NCBI RefSeq assembly: GCF_018531465.1 | Contig: NZ_JAHDTF010000024.1 | Span: 124,001-188,000, forward strand | DNA from: Sphaerisporangium fuscum | GTDB taxonomy: Bacteria; Actinomycetota; Actinomycetes; Streptosporangiales; Streptosporangiaceae | Direction of reading: 5' to 3' | Length of the DNA: 64,000 nt | Program-made: the position numbers and the translations under genes | Shown: one piece after another, positions 15,681-23,117 of the stretch | Layout: each line of letters begins with the position of its first letter | Position numbering within the stretch: the stretch's first letter is position 1 | The notes under the pieces: model-generated | Told to the model about the DNA's origin: nothing | What the model saw: only the letters and a program-made list of their open reading frames with translations | Database searches by the model: none

Positions 15681-16547
15681 ATGACCGATAGCTGGCACGG
15701 CGGCGCCGCCGCCGTCGCGACGTTGACGTTCGACGTGGACGCGGAGACGCCGATCCTCGCTCAGGGCCGCGAATACGCGCGGCACGCCACCACCATGTCG
15801 CACCAGGCCTACGGGCCCGACGTCGGACTGCCGCGCATCCTGACGCTGCTGGACGAGCTCGGCGTCGTCGCGACGTTCTTCGTGCCGGGCTGGGTCGCCG
15901 AGCACCGGCCCGGCCTCGCGGCCTCGATCGTGGAGCGGGGGCACGAGGTGGCGCACCATTCCTACAGCCACCGGCCCCCCACCTCGATGACGCCCGAGGA
16001 GGAGCGGGCCGACTTCGAGCGGGCGATGGAGGTGTTCGCCGACCAGGACATCGAGATCGCCGGGCACCGCGCGGCGCTGTGGGAGTCGACCTGGCGGACG
16101 GCCGAGCTCGTCGCGGAGCACGGCCTGCGCTACGACTCCTCTCTCATGGGCGACGACCGGCCGTACCGGATCCCCACCGCCGCCGGTGAGATCACCGAAC
16201 TGCCCGTGCACTGGTCGCTGGACGACTGGGAGCAGTACGCCTACCTGCCCGCGCCGCACATCGGCTCGGTGATCGAGTCGCCGGCGAAGGCGCTGGAACT
16301 GTGGCGGGCGGAGCTGGACGGCATGCGGCGCTACCGATGCCTGTTCAACCTCTGCCTGCACCCCTTCCTGTCGGGCCGCCCGGGGCGGATCGAGGCGCTG
16401 CGCCGCCTCGTCGAGTACGCGCTGGAGCGCGGCGACGTCACCTTCGCCCGCTGCCGTGACGTCGCGATGGCGGCGGCGGGCGACCCGGCCACGCCGGTCC
16501 GTCCGCAACGGGAGCCCGAGGCCGATCCGCTGACGTACCCGGTGTGA
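15681..16547 (+). CDS. Polysaccharide deacetylase-fold hydrolase (PuuE/HpPgdA-like)
   Basis: The 288-residue NodB-fold protein lacks a signal peptide. Its metal-binding motifs are TFDVDAE (residues 16-22) and HEVAHHSYSH near residue 95. The early GLPRILTLLDELGVVATFFVPGWVAE and AGHRAALWESTWRTAELVAEHGLRYDSSLM place it in the cytosolic PuuE/HpPgdA branch, which includes cofactor-independent allantoinases and peptidoglycan deacetylases. Next to DUF1989, an OYE reductase, PucR and a nucleobase permease, cleavage of a cyclic amide is likelier than polysaccharide deacetylation. The ATG follows GGACGAG. A hairpin terminator lies downstream. Confidence 0.82.
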   Translation: MTDSWHGGAAAVATLTFDVDAETPILAQGREYARHATTMSHQAYGPDVGLPRILTLLDELGVVATFFVPGWVAEHRPGLAASIVERGHEVAHHSYSHRPPTSMTPEEERADFERAMEVFADQDIEIAGHRAALWESTWRTAELVAEHGLRYDSSLMGDDRPYRIPTAAGEITELPVHWSLDDWEQYAYLPAPHIGSVIESPAKALELWRAELDGMRRYRCLFNLCLHPFLSGRPGRIEALRRLVEYALERGDVTFARCRDVAMAAAGDPATPVRPQREPEADPLTYPV

Positions 16548-16554
16548 GTGCGCT

Positions 16555-16595
16555 CTCAGCGGCCCGCCGCCGGTCTCCGGTGGCGGGCCGCTGAG
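16555..16595. terminator. Bidirectional terminator between the deacetylase and pucR-like genes
   Basis: Arms CTCAGCGGCCCGCC and GGCGGGCCGCTGAG pair over 14 bases; the intervening CCGG-TCT-CCGG can extend the stem. It sits between convergent genes. Confidence 0.75.
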
Positions 16596-16598
16596 CCG

Positions 16599-18155
16599 TC
16601 ACCGCAGTTCGTCGGCCTCCAGGGCGAGGTAGAGATCCACGCGGTCCTCGGTGCGGCCGACGTCCCGGCCGGTCAGTTCGGTGATCTTGGCCAGCCGGTT
16701 GCGCAGGGTGTTGACGTGGACGTGGAGCGCGGCGGCCGTCGCCGCCCACTGCCCGTCGTGATCGAGGAACGCGCGCAGCGTCGTCTCCAGCTCCGTCATC
16801 CGCCTGACGTCGTGCTCCCGGACGGGCGCCAGCACGCTGTCGGCGAATCCGCGCAGCGTCTCGGGATCCTGCAGCCCGAGGAGCAGGCGGTGCGTCCCCA
16901 GCTCGGTGAAGGTCCGCACCTGGAAGCCGCTCCTGCCTCGCCGCAGGACCCGGCACGTCTCCCGGGAACGGATCAGCGGGTCCCGCAGCAGCGCGGCGTG
17001 ATCGGCCGTCCCCCCGAGCCCCACCACCGGGCGCCGGTCGGGGAAGCGTTCCTCCACGGCCCTGACCAGGCGTGCCGCCAGCGGCGGCAGTTCGTGCCCG
17101 GGCCGTCGCCACGACAGCACCGCCACGACGTCCTGGGTGCCGCCCGCCGCGACGACCGGGATCCCCGCGGCGACGAAGAAGTCTCCGACGAGCTCGGCGA
17201 GCCCGGGCAGGGTGGCCGCGTCCCCCCGCGAGAAGGCCACGGCGCACACCGCGAGCGGCCCCTCGGCGTCCACCCCGAACGTGCGGAGCCGCCCGGCGAC
17301 CTCGGCCCGGCGCCCGCCGGACAGGATCATCTCCAGCAGCTCACTGGCGAAGCGGAGCTCGATCGCCTGCACCGCCTGCTGCCTGGCCACCTCGAGGCTG
17401 AGGAACTGCGCCGCCTGTCCCAGCGCGTCGTGCTCGGCCCGGCTCAGGGCGCTCACCGGCCGCAGGCAGACCAGCGCCGCGTCGACGTCGCCGACCGCGC
17501 CGACCAGGAAGAGCGTCGCCGAGCCCGCCTCCCCGAGGTCCACCTCCAGCGCCGGCGGGCGGCGGGCCAGGCCCCGGGCCACCGTTTGGAGCCGGGCGGC
17601 GTCGAGCTCGGCGCCGGCCGCGGCGAGCAGCCGCCCGGCCCGGTCGACCACGGCGAGCGGCAGGTCGTGATCACGCCGGAGCAGGGCGAGCACGCCGGAG
17701 GCGCCCGCGCCACGCGAGATCGCCCCGGCCAGGGCCTCCCCTCTGCGCACCATGCCCACCAGCGCGCTCTGCCGCTCCTCGGCGTACATCGCGGCGGCGG
17801 CATGGGACACCGCGGTGAACGGCACGCCCGGCGAGATCTCGATGAGCGGCAGCTCCGCCGCCTCGCAGGCCTCGACCAGCTCCTTCGGCGTGGCCGGGAC
17901 GCCGGGCCGCAGCCCGAACAGGACACCCGCGGCGCCCGCGCGCCGCACGTTCGCCACGAACTCCTCCGGCGTCGCGTCCTTGAGCCACAGGCCGTTGGTC
18001 ATGACCAGCTCGCGCTCGCGCAGGTAGGCCGACGGATCGGCCAGCTCGGTGTTGTGCACCCACGCGACCTCCGCGTCCAGTGCCCCCGGAGGGCCGGGGA
18101 AGATCACACGGAGTTCGAGAGAGGGGTCCCGCGTCAGCGAACTCAGGGAGAACAC
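16599..18155 (-). CDS. PucR family transcriptional regulator
   Basis: The 518-residue regulator has the PucR layout: an N-terminal purine-catabolism sensory domain (VAWVHNTELADPSAYLRERELVMTNG-type start), a central GGDEF-like PucR region, and a C-terminal helix-turn-helix (LRAFLDHDGQWAATAAALHVHVNTLRNRLAKI-type). Such regulators activate purine, allantoin or GABA catabolism. It starts with GTG six bases after TAAGTT, so the mRNA may be leaderless. It is divergent from the nucleobase permease and convergent with the DUF1989 operon, and probably controls both. Confidence 0.87.
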   Translation of the reverse strand: MFSLSSLTRDPSLELRVIFPGPPGALDAEVAWVHNTELADPSAYLRERELVMTNGLWLKDATPEEFVANVRRAGAAGVLFGLRPGVPATPKELVEACEAAELPLIEISPGVPFTAVSHAAAAMYAEERQSALVGMVRRGEALAGAISRGAGASGVLALLRRDHDLPLAVVDRAGRLLAAAGAELDAARLQTVARGLARRPPALEVDLGEAGSATLFLVGAVGDVDAALVCLRPVSALSRAEHDALGQAAQFLSLEVARQQAVQAIELRFASELLEMILSGGRRAEVAGRLRTFGVDAEGPLAVCAVAFSRGDAATLPGLAELVGDFFVAAGIPVVAAGGTQDVVAVLSWRRPGHELPPLAARLVRAVEERFPDRRPVVGLGGTADHAALLRDPLIRSRETCRVLRRGRSGFQVRTFTELGTHRLLLGLQDPETLRGFADSVLAPVREHDVRRMTELETTLRAFLDHDGQWAATAAALHVHVNTLRNRLAKITELTGRDVGRTEDRVDLYLALEADELR

Positions 18156-18161
18156 GCTATG

Positions 18162-18194
18162 AACTTATCCTGTGAACCGGGCCATCTCTAGAGG
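18162..18194. promoter_or_regulatory. Divergent control region of the PucR and permease genes
   Basis: On the minus strand TAAGTT (18167-18162) lies six bases before the PucR GTG and is a possible -10 of a leaderless mRNA. The palindrome CTCTAGAG (18186-18193) within CCATCTCTAGAGG is a candidate operator and resembles CCATCTAGAGAG at 13827-13838. Confidence 0.35.
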
Positions 18195-18261
18195 TTCCTC
18201 CACTCCCTGCCGGGCCGGGCGCGGTGCTTTCGTGGTCCGCATCACAGATTGAGAGGTGGCC

Positions 18262-19707
18262 ATGCCAGCCCACGACGTCCCCACCATCGAGCAGTCCGAC
18301 ACCGTCCGGTTCGACGCGCACGGCGTCGACCCCATCCCCGCGGCCGCCCGCGACTCCACACCGTGGCAGCAGTTCTGGATCTGGTCCGGGGCCAACATCG
18401 CGCCCATCAACTGGGTGCTCGGCGCGCTGGGCATCACGCTCGGGCTGAGTCTGCTGGAGACCCTGGCCGTGGTGGCGGTGGGCAACCTGGCGGGCTGCGC
18501 CGTCTTCGGGCTGTTCAACATGATGGGCCACCGCACCGGGGTCAACCAGATGGTGCTCGGGCGCGCCGCCTTCGGCCGCAGGGGCGCGGTGCTGCCCGGG
18601 CTCGTGCAGTGCCTGCTGACCATGGGCTGGGTCGGCGTCAACACCTGGGTGGTGCTCGACCTGGTCCTGGCCGTCCTGCGGCAGCTGGGCGTCGACGGGG
18701 GCACGGGCCTGCGCTACCTGGTCGCGGCGATCATCATGCTGGTCCAGCTCGGCCTCGCCCTGTACGGCTTCTACGCCATCCGCACCTTCGAGAAGTACAC
18801 GGTGCCCGCGACCGTACTGATCATGGCGGTCATGACGGTGCTCGCCCTCGGCCAGGCCCACCTGGACTGGACGACGGCCACCGCGACCACCCCGGCAGCC
18901 AAGATCACGGCCGTGACCCAGCTGCTCACCGCCATCGGCATCGGCTGGGGCATCACCTGGCTGCCCTATTCCGCGGACTACAGCCGTTTCGTCCGCCCCG
19001 GGGCCTCCGGCAAGTCGGTGTTCTGGTCCACCGCGCTCGGCATGTACGTGCCGACGGTGTGGCTGGCGGCGCTCGGCGCCTGCCTGGCCGGCGCGGGCGG
19101 CGGCAGCGAGCCGTCCACGCTCGTGATCGGCGCGTTCGGCGTCATGGCCGTGCCCGTCCTTCTTCTGATCATGCACGGCCCTGTCGCCACCAACATCCTC
19201 AACCTGTACTCCTGCTCGCTCGCCGCGCTGTCGATCGGCGTCCGCGCGGCCCGGTGGAAGGTCGTCCTGTTCGCCGGCGTGGTCGCCTCGGTCATGCTGG
19301 GGATCCTCATCAACGCCGAGAGCTTCGCCCAAGCCTTCGACAACTGGATGGTCTCGATCCTGGTGTGGATCAGCCCGTGGGCGAGCGTCATCCTGGTCGA
19401 CTTCTTCGTCCTGCGCCGCGGGCGCGTGGACATCCCGTCGCTGTACGGCGGCCCGGGAGCCGTCTCGGTCAACGGCCGGGCGTTGCTGAGCCTCGGCCTC
19501 GGCCTGATCGCGGCGTGGAGCTGGGAGTACGGCGTGGTGCCCGCCACCCAGGGCCCGATCGCCCGGGCCCTGGGGAACACCGACTTCTCCTGGCTGTCGG
19601 GAGCCGTCGTGGCGGGCGGCCTGTACTACCTGCTCACCCGGGCGCGCAAACCCGGCGCCGTCTCGATCGCGACGGCGGGCGAGACCCCCGTCAGCGGCGG
19701 GAAGTAG
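18262..19707 (+). CDS. NCS1 family purine/cytosine permease
   Basis: A 481-residue transporter with about twelve membrane segments. It shows the NCS1 signatures: an opening PWQQFWIWSGANIAPINWVLGALG, the FGRRGAVLPGLVQCLLTMGWVGVN segment, PYSADYSRF, and the late WASVILVDFFVLRRGRVD. The family imports cytosine, purines, allantoin, hydantoins and related heterocycles. The ATG is preferred over a GTG two codons earlier because GAGAGG lies seven bases before it. It is divergent from the PucR regulator, which probably activates it. Confidence 0.87.
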   Translation: MPAHDVPTIEQSDTVRFDAHGVDPIPAAARDSTPWQQFWIWSGANIAPINWVLGALGITLGLSLLETLAVVAVGNLAGCAVFGLFNMMGHRTGVNQMVLGRAAFGRRGAVLPGLVQCLLTMGWVGVNTWVVLDLVLAVLRQLGVDGGTGLRYLVAAIIMLVQLGLALYGFYAIRTFEKYTVPATVLIMAVMTVLALGQAHLDWTTATATTPAAKITAVTQLLTAIGIGWGITWLPYSADYSRFVRPGASGKSVFWSTALGMYVPTVWLAALGACLAGAGGGSEPSTLVIGAFGVMAVPVLLLIMHGPVATNILNLYSCSLAALSIGVRAARWKVVLFAGVVASVMLGILINAESFAQAFDNWMVSILVWISPWASVILVDFFVLRRGRVDIPSLYGGPGAVSVNGRALLSLGLGLIAAWSWEYGVVPATQGPIARALGNTDFSWLSGAVVAGGLYYLLTRARKPGAVSIATAGETPVSGGK

Positions 19708-19729
19708 CCGGCACCGGCCACGTGCCGGC
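19707..19729 (+). terminator. Hairpin at the permease stop
   Basis: GCCGGCAC and GTGCCGGC pair over eight bases around a 7-base loop, beginning in the stop codon. There is no T-run. Confidence 0.5.
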
Positions 19730-19805
19730 CCGCCCCGGACGGTTCGAGCATTTCCTGGGGGCCTCCACTCCGGAATGCCTGGACCGTCCGGGTTTCTGGC
19801 GCATA

Positions 19806-19823
19806 CCCGGGTGCGAACCCGGG
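19806..19823 (+). other. GNRA-capped hairpin before the copper-locus membrane protein gene
   Basis: CCCGGGT and ACCCGGG pair over seven bases around a GCGA tetraloop, 27 bases upstream of the next start codon. It could be a terminator remnant or an mRNA element. A superficial likeness to a tRNA T-arm was rejected for lack of any matching acceptor stem. Confidence 0.35.
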
Positions 19824-19850
19824 ACCCTGGCATAAGATGATGAAGATCCT

Positions 19851-20411
19851 ATGGCCGTGACCCTCCCCTTCCGCCTCGTCCGGGCCGCCACGTTCGCCGT
19901 GGTGTGCCTCGTGCTGGGCGTGGGGGCGCACGTCCTGGGCGGCGGCACTCTGTCGGCGCCCCACCTGGCCGGCGGTCTGGTGCTGGCGTTCGGCGCGGCG
20001 CTGCCCCTGACGGGTCGTGAGCGCACGATCCGCGTGATCCTCCCGCTCCTCGCCGCCGTGCAGGTCGCCCTGCACGTGATGTTCTCCTCGGCGCACACCG
20101 GAGCGCACTGGGGGACCGGCGCGCACGTCCACTCGGGGCTCGTGCCGGACATCGGCATGCTGCTCATGCACGGGTGGGCCGTGACGCTCACCGGATTGTG
20201 GCTGGCACGCGGCGAGGCCCTGCTGTGGGGGCTGGTGCGACGGCTCGGCGTCCGGCTCCGCCGCCTGCTGGTGGCGTACCTGCACCCGGTGTACGCGCCG
20301 GCGTCTCCGGCGGCCTGCGACCCCGAGCCCCCGGTCCTGCGCTCGGCCGTGTTGCGCCACGCGGTGAGCAGGCGTGGTCCGCCTTCGGCGGCCGCCGGCG
20401 CCTTCGCCTGA
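19851..20411 (+). CDS. Integral membrane protein of copper locus 1 (paralogue of the protein at 49695)
   Basis: A 186-residue protein with four or five predicted membrane segments and many histidines in the third loop (HVMFSSAHTGAHWGTGAHVHSG), then GMLLMHGWAVTLTGLWLARGEA. It ends LRHAVSRRGPPS. The gene at 49695 has the same plan: a His-rich loop, TGWWLARGES, and a tail with LQHAVDRRGPP. Both copies begin a copper-protein cluster, so a role in copper or copper-enzyme handling at the membrane is likely. No named family is assigned. The ribosome site is weak. Confidence 0.7.
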   Translation: MAVTLPFRLVRAATFAVVCLVLGVGAHVLGGGTLSAPHLAGGLVLAFGAALPLTGRERTIRVILPLLAAVQVALHVMFSSAHTGAHWGTGAHVHSGLVPDIGMLLMHGWAVTLTGLWLARGEALLWGLVRRLGVRLRRLLVAYLHPVYAPASPAACDPEPPVLRSAVLRHAVSRRGPPSAAAGAFA

Positions 20412-20613
20412 CCGTACCGTTCCGGTCGCCGGAGGCGTCGCGGCCGTTTCGATGCCGCCGGGCCGCCGCCGAGGCGCCGCCCGGCCTCGACCTGCCGGGC
20501 CGTCTTCCGCCGCCCGGCTCACGAAACCAGCGTGACCTTCCGTGTCCGGCGTGTCCGCGCCGAGGCCGTCTTCGGCGTGCGCCTGCTCCGGACCGCCACA
20601 GAAAGGCTCGACC

Positions 20614-21159
20614 ATGCTCGCTCGTCGTCTCGCCCCCGCCGCGCTCGTGCTCGCCACGGCCGCGGCTCTCGCCGGCTGCGGTTCCCCGGCCCCCGCGCCC
20701 GCCACCGCCACCCCCGCCGCGGCGCCGTCCACCGCGGCGCCCGCCGCCGCCCCGGCGCTCTCCATCACCGACCCCTGGGTCAAGACCACCAAGAAGGGGA
20801 TGACGGCCGCGTTCGGCACGCTCGTCAACACCACCGACGCGGAGATCACCGTCGTCTCGGCGTCCTCGCCGGCGTCCCCGAGGATCGAGCTGCACGAGGT
20901 CGTCGACTCCGGCGGCAAGATGGTGATGCGGCCCAAGGAGGGCGGCTTCGCCGTCCCGGCGCACGGCACCCATCAGCTCCAGCCCGGCGGCGACCACATC
21001 ATGCTCATGGGCGTGGGCCAGGAGGTGAAGCCGGGCGCGCAGATCCCGTTCACGCTCACGCTCAAGGACGGCGGGAAGCTGGAGTTCACGGCGGTCGGCA
21101 AGGACTTCGCCGGCGGCAAGGAGGACTACCAGCCCGGCATGGACAAGGGCAAGGGCTGA
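20614..21159 (+). CDS. PCu(A)C-type copper chaperone lipoprotein
   Basis: The 181-residue protein has a lipobox ending LAGC (Cys22), an Ala/Pro/Thr-rich spacer to residue 50, and a PCu(A)C cupredoxin-like domain. The copper-binding pattern is visible as H-E-V-V with a KMVMRP stretch about ten residues on, then the HxM-type QPGGDHIMLMG. PCu(A)C proteins deliver copper to the CuA site of cytochrome oxidase or to other exported enzymes. AAAGG precedes the ATG by 8 bases. It sits between a membrane protein and a Dyp peroxidase. The 202 bases before it hold no other gene that I can support. Confidence 0.87.
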   Translation: MLARRLAPAALVLATAAALAGCGSPAPAPATATPAAAPSTAAPAAAPALSITDPWVKTTKKGMTAAFGTLVNTTDAEITVVSASSPASPRIELHEVVDSGGKMVMRPKEGGFAVPAHGTHQLQPGGDHIMLMGVGQEVKPGAQIPFTLTLKDGGKLEFTAVGKDFAGGKEDYQPGMDKGKG

Positions 21160-21162
21160 GCG

Positions 21163-22377
21163 GTGAGGTCCACCCCCGAACATCGCCTCAGCCGCAGGGG
21201 ACTGCTCGCGGGAGGCGCCGTCACCGCGGTCGGCGCCCTGGCCGCCTGCGCTCCCGACCGGGCCGCCCCCGCGGCGGCCCCGGCCGCCCGTCCCGTCGCC
21301 GACGGCTCGGCGGCCGAGGAGTTCCACGGGCCGCACCAGGCCGGTGTCGCCACCCTCCCGCAGGCCCACGCCGTGTTCCTCGGCCTGGACCTGCGGCCGG
21401 GCACCGACCGTGAGGCCGTCGTACGGCTGATGCGGCTGCTCACCGACGACGCCCGCCGGCTCACCGCCGGACGACCGGCCCTGGCCGACCTCGAGACCGA
21501 ACTCGCCGCGCTGCCCGCCCGGCTCACGGTGACCTTCGGTTTCGGCCCCGGGCTGTTCACCGCCGTCAAGGCCGATGATCTGCGGCCCGGGTCGGTGGCC
21601 GTGCTGCCGTCCTTCAAGATCGACAAGTTGGAGGAGCACTGGAGTGGCGGGGACCTGCTGGTGCAGATCTGCGCCGACGACGGCCTCGCCCTCGCCCACG
21701 CGCTGCGTGTGATCGTCAAGGACGCGCGGGCCTTCGCCACGGTGCGCTGGACGCAGCGCGGCTTCCGTCGCAGCCCCCACACCCAGCCGGCGGGCATGAC
21801 GCAGCGCAACCTGATGGGGCAGCTGGACGGCACCGTCAACCCCCGGCCGGGCTCGCCGGAGTTCGACAAGGCGGTCTGGGTGAGCGAAGGGCCGTCGTGG
21901 CTGCGGGGCGGCACCACGCTGGTGCTCAGGCGTATCCGGATGGAACTGGAGACCTGGGACGCCGTCGACCGGTCGGGCAGGGAGTTCAGCGTCGGGCGCC
22001 GCCTGGACGACGGCGCGCCGCTCACCGGCCGGGCCGAGCACGACGAGCCGGACTTCGGCAGGACGGACCCGTCCGGGCTGCCGGTGATCTCCGAGTTCGC
22101 CCACATCAGGCGGGCCCGCGTGCCGGACCCCTCGATGCGGATGCTGCGCAGGCCCTACAACTACGACGAGGGCGTCAACGCGGAAGGGAAGTCCGACTCG
22201 GGGTTGCTGTTCGCCTCCTACCAGGCCGACATCGCCCGGCAGTACATCCCCGTCCAGCGGAAGCTGGCCGAGCTGGACCTCCTCAACGAATGGACCACCC
22301 CTATCGGCTCGGCGGTGTTCGCGATCCCACCCGGATGCGGCCCCACGGGCTGGATCGGCGAAACCCTCCTCGGCTGA
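21163..22377 (+). CDS. Tat-exported Dyp-type heme peroxidase
   Basis: The 404-residue enzyme starts at GTG three bases after the chaperone stop. A twin-arginine signal (LSRRGLLAGG, residues 9-18) and a Cys near the end of the hydrophobic segment suggest export by Tat, possibly as a lipoprotein. The Dyp motif GxxDGT appears as GQLDGT (about residues 219-224), and EFAHIRRA holds the likely proximal His. In actinobacteria, exported Dyp peroxidases are linked to copper trafficking and to GlxA-type radical oxidases, which fits the PCu(A)C neighbour. Confidence 0.88.
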   Translation: MRSTPEHRLSRRGLLAGGAVTAVGALAACAPDRAAPAAAPAARPVADGSAAEEFHGPHQAGVATLPQAHAVFLGLDLRPGTDREAVVRLMRLLTDDARRLTAGRPALADLETELAALPARLTVTFGFGPGLFTAVKADDLRPGSVAVLPSFKIDKLEEHWSGGDLLVQICADDGLALAHALRVIVKDARAFATVRWTQRGFRRSPHTQPAGMTQRNLMGQLDGTVNPRPGSPEFDKAVWVSEGPSWLRGGTTLVLRRIRMELETWDAVDRSGREFSVGRRLDDGAPLTGRAEHDEPDFGRTDPSGLPVISEFAHIRRARVPDPSMRMLRRPYNYDEGVNAEGKSDSGLLFASYQADIARQYIPVQRKLAELDLLNEWTTPIGSAVFAIPPGCGPTGWIGETLLG

Positions 22378-22385
22378 GCCGAGGA

Positions 22386-22432
22386 CCGGGCGGAGCGGCC
22401 GGGGTCACACCGGATCCGGCCGCTCCGCCCGG
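22386..22432. terminator. Bidirectional terminator between the Dyp peroxidase and acetyltransferase genes
   Basis: A perfect 17-base-pair stem (CCGGGCGGAGCGGCCGG with its complement) around a 13-base loop. It overlaps the last codons of the minus-strand acetyltransferase. Confidence 0.8.
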
Positions 22433-22947
22433 CCGGACGTGCCGGGGTGCAGGGCCCGTTGCATCAGCAGGGTGTCGACCCACCGGTCGTGCTTGAAGCC
22501 CACGTCCGCCAGACGGCCCGCCTCGCTGAAGCCGAAACGGCGGTGGAGCGCGGCCGAGGCGTCGCTGCCGGTGTCGGCGATCACGGCGATCATCTGGCGC
22601 GCACCGGCGGCGGTGGCCCCCGCCAGCAGCGCCTCCAGCAGGGCGCCGCCCAGCCCCTGTCCGGTCCGGCCGGGGGCGAGGTAGATCGAGTCCTCCACGG
22701 TGTACCGGTAGGCGGGTTTGGGACGCCACGGGCCGGCGTAGGCGTAGCCGGCGACCTCCCCGGCGGTCTCGGCGACCAGGAAGGGGAGGCCGCGGCGGGT
22801 GAGGTCGTCGAGCCGCTGCCCCCAGTCGGCGACGGTCGGCGGCGTCTCCTCGAAGGTGATCACGGTGCCGGCCACGTAGTGCGCGTAGATCTCGGCCACG
22901 GCCGTCAGGTCGTCCCGCCGCGCGGGACGGATGGTCGCCTCTGGCAT
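22405..22947 (-). CDS. GNAT N-acetyltransferase, phosphinothricin/methionine-derivative acetyltransferase type
   Basis: A 180-residue GNAT enzyme. It has the PAT/MddA-type opening IRPARRDDLTAVAEIYAHYV, then TFEETPPT, the conserved GPWRPKPAYRYTVEDSIYL, and the acetyl-CoA loop GRTGQGLGGALLEALL. Members acetylate the amino group of phosphinothricin, methionine sulfone or sulfoximine. It stands alone between convergent and divergent neighbours, and the ligand is inferred from family only. Confidence 0.82.
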   Translation of the reverse strand: MPEATIRPARRDDLTAVAEIYAHYVAGTVITFEETPPTVADWGQRLDDLTRRGLPFLVAETAGEVAGYAYAGPWRPKPAYRYTVEDSIYLAPGRTGQGLGGALLEALLAGATAAGARQMIAVIADTGSDASAALHRRFGFSEAGRLADVGFKHDRWVDTLLMQRALHPGTSGRAERPDPV

Positions 22948-23019
22948 GCCCTCTGCTTTCGCCGGAGTTTGGGGGCGATCTTATCCCGCTGCTCCGCGGT
23001 TCCCGTGGGCGGGACCGTC

Positions 23020-23078
23020 TTGACAGGTGCGCGGTACTGGTCGATTCTGGCGGAAAATGTTAGGAAGCCTTCCTAACA
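23020..23078 (+). promoter_or_regulatory. Promoter and palindromic operator of the PQQ sugar dehydrogenase gene
   Basis: TTGACA (23020-23025), 17 bases, then GATTCT (23043-23048) makes a vegetative-type promoter. Starting ten bases later is a palindrome with arms TGTTAGGAAG and CTTCCTAACA around a single central C. It would cover roughly the transcription start to +20, a classic position for a repressor, probably one responding to a sugar. The regulator is not identified. Confidence 0.7.
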
Positions 23079-23117
23079 ATGCCTCCGCCTTCTCCCCCCG
23101 ACCCAGCAGGAGGACCG

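Noticed and set aside
19795..19840. tRNA T-arm-like sequence before the copper-locus membrane protein gene
   Set aside because: The CCCGGG-TTCGCAC-type arm on the minus strand has no complementary acceptor, D-arm or anticodon arm at the right distance, so it is only a hairpin.
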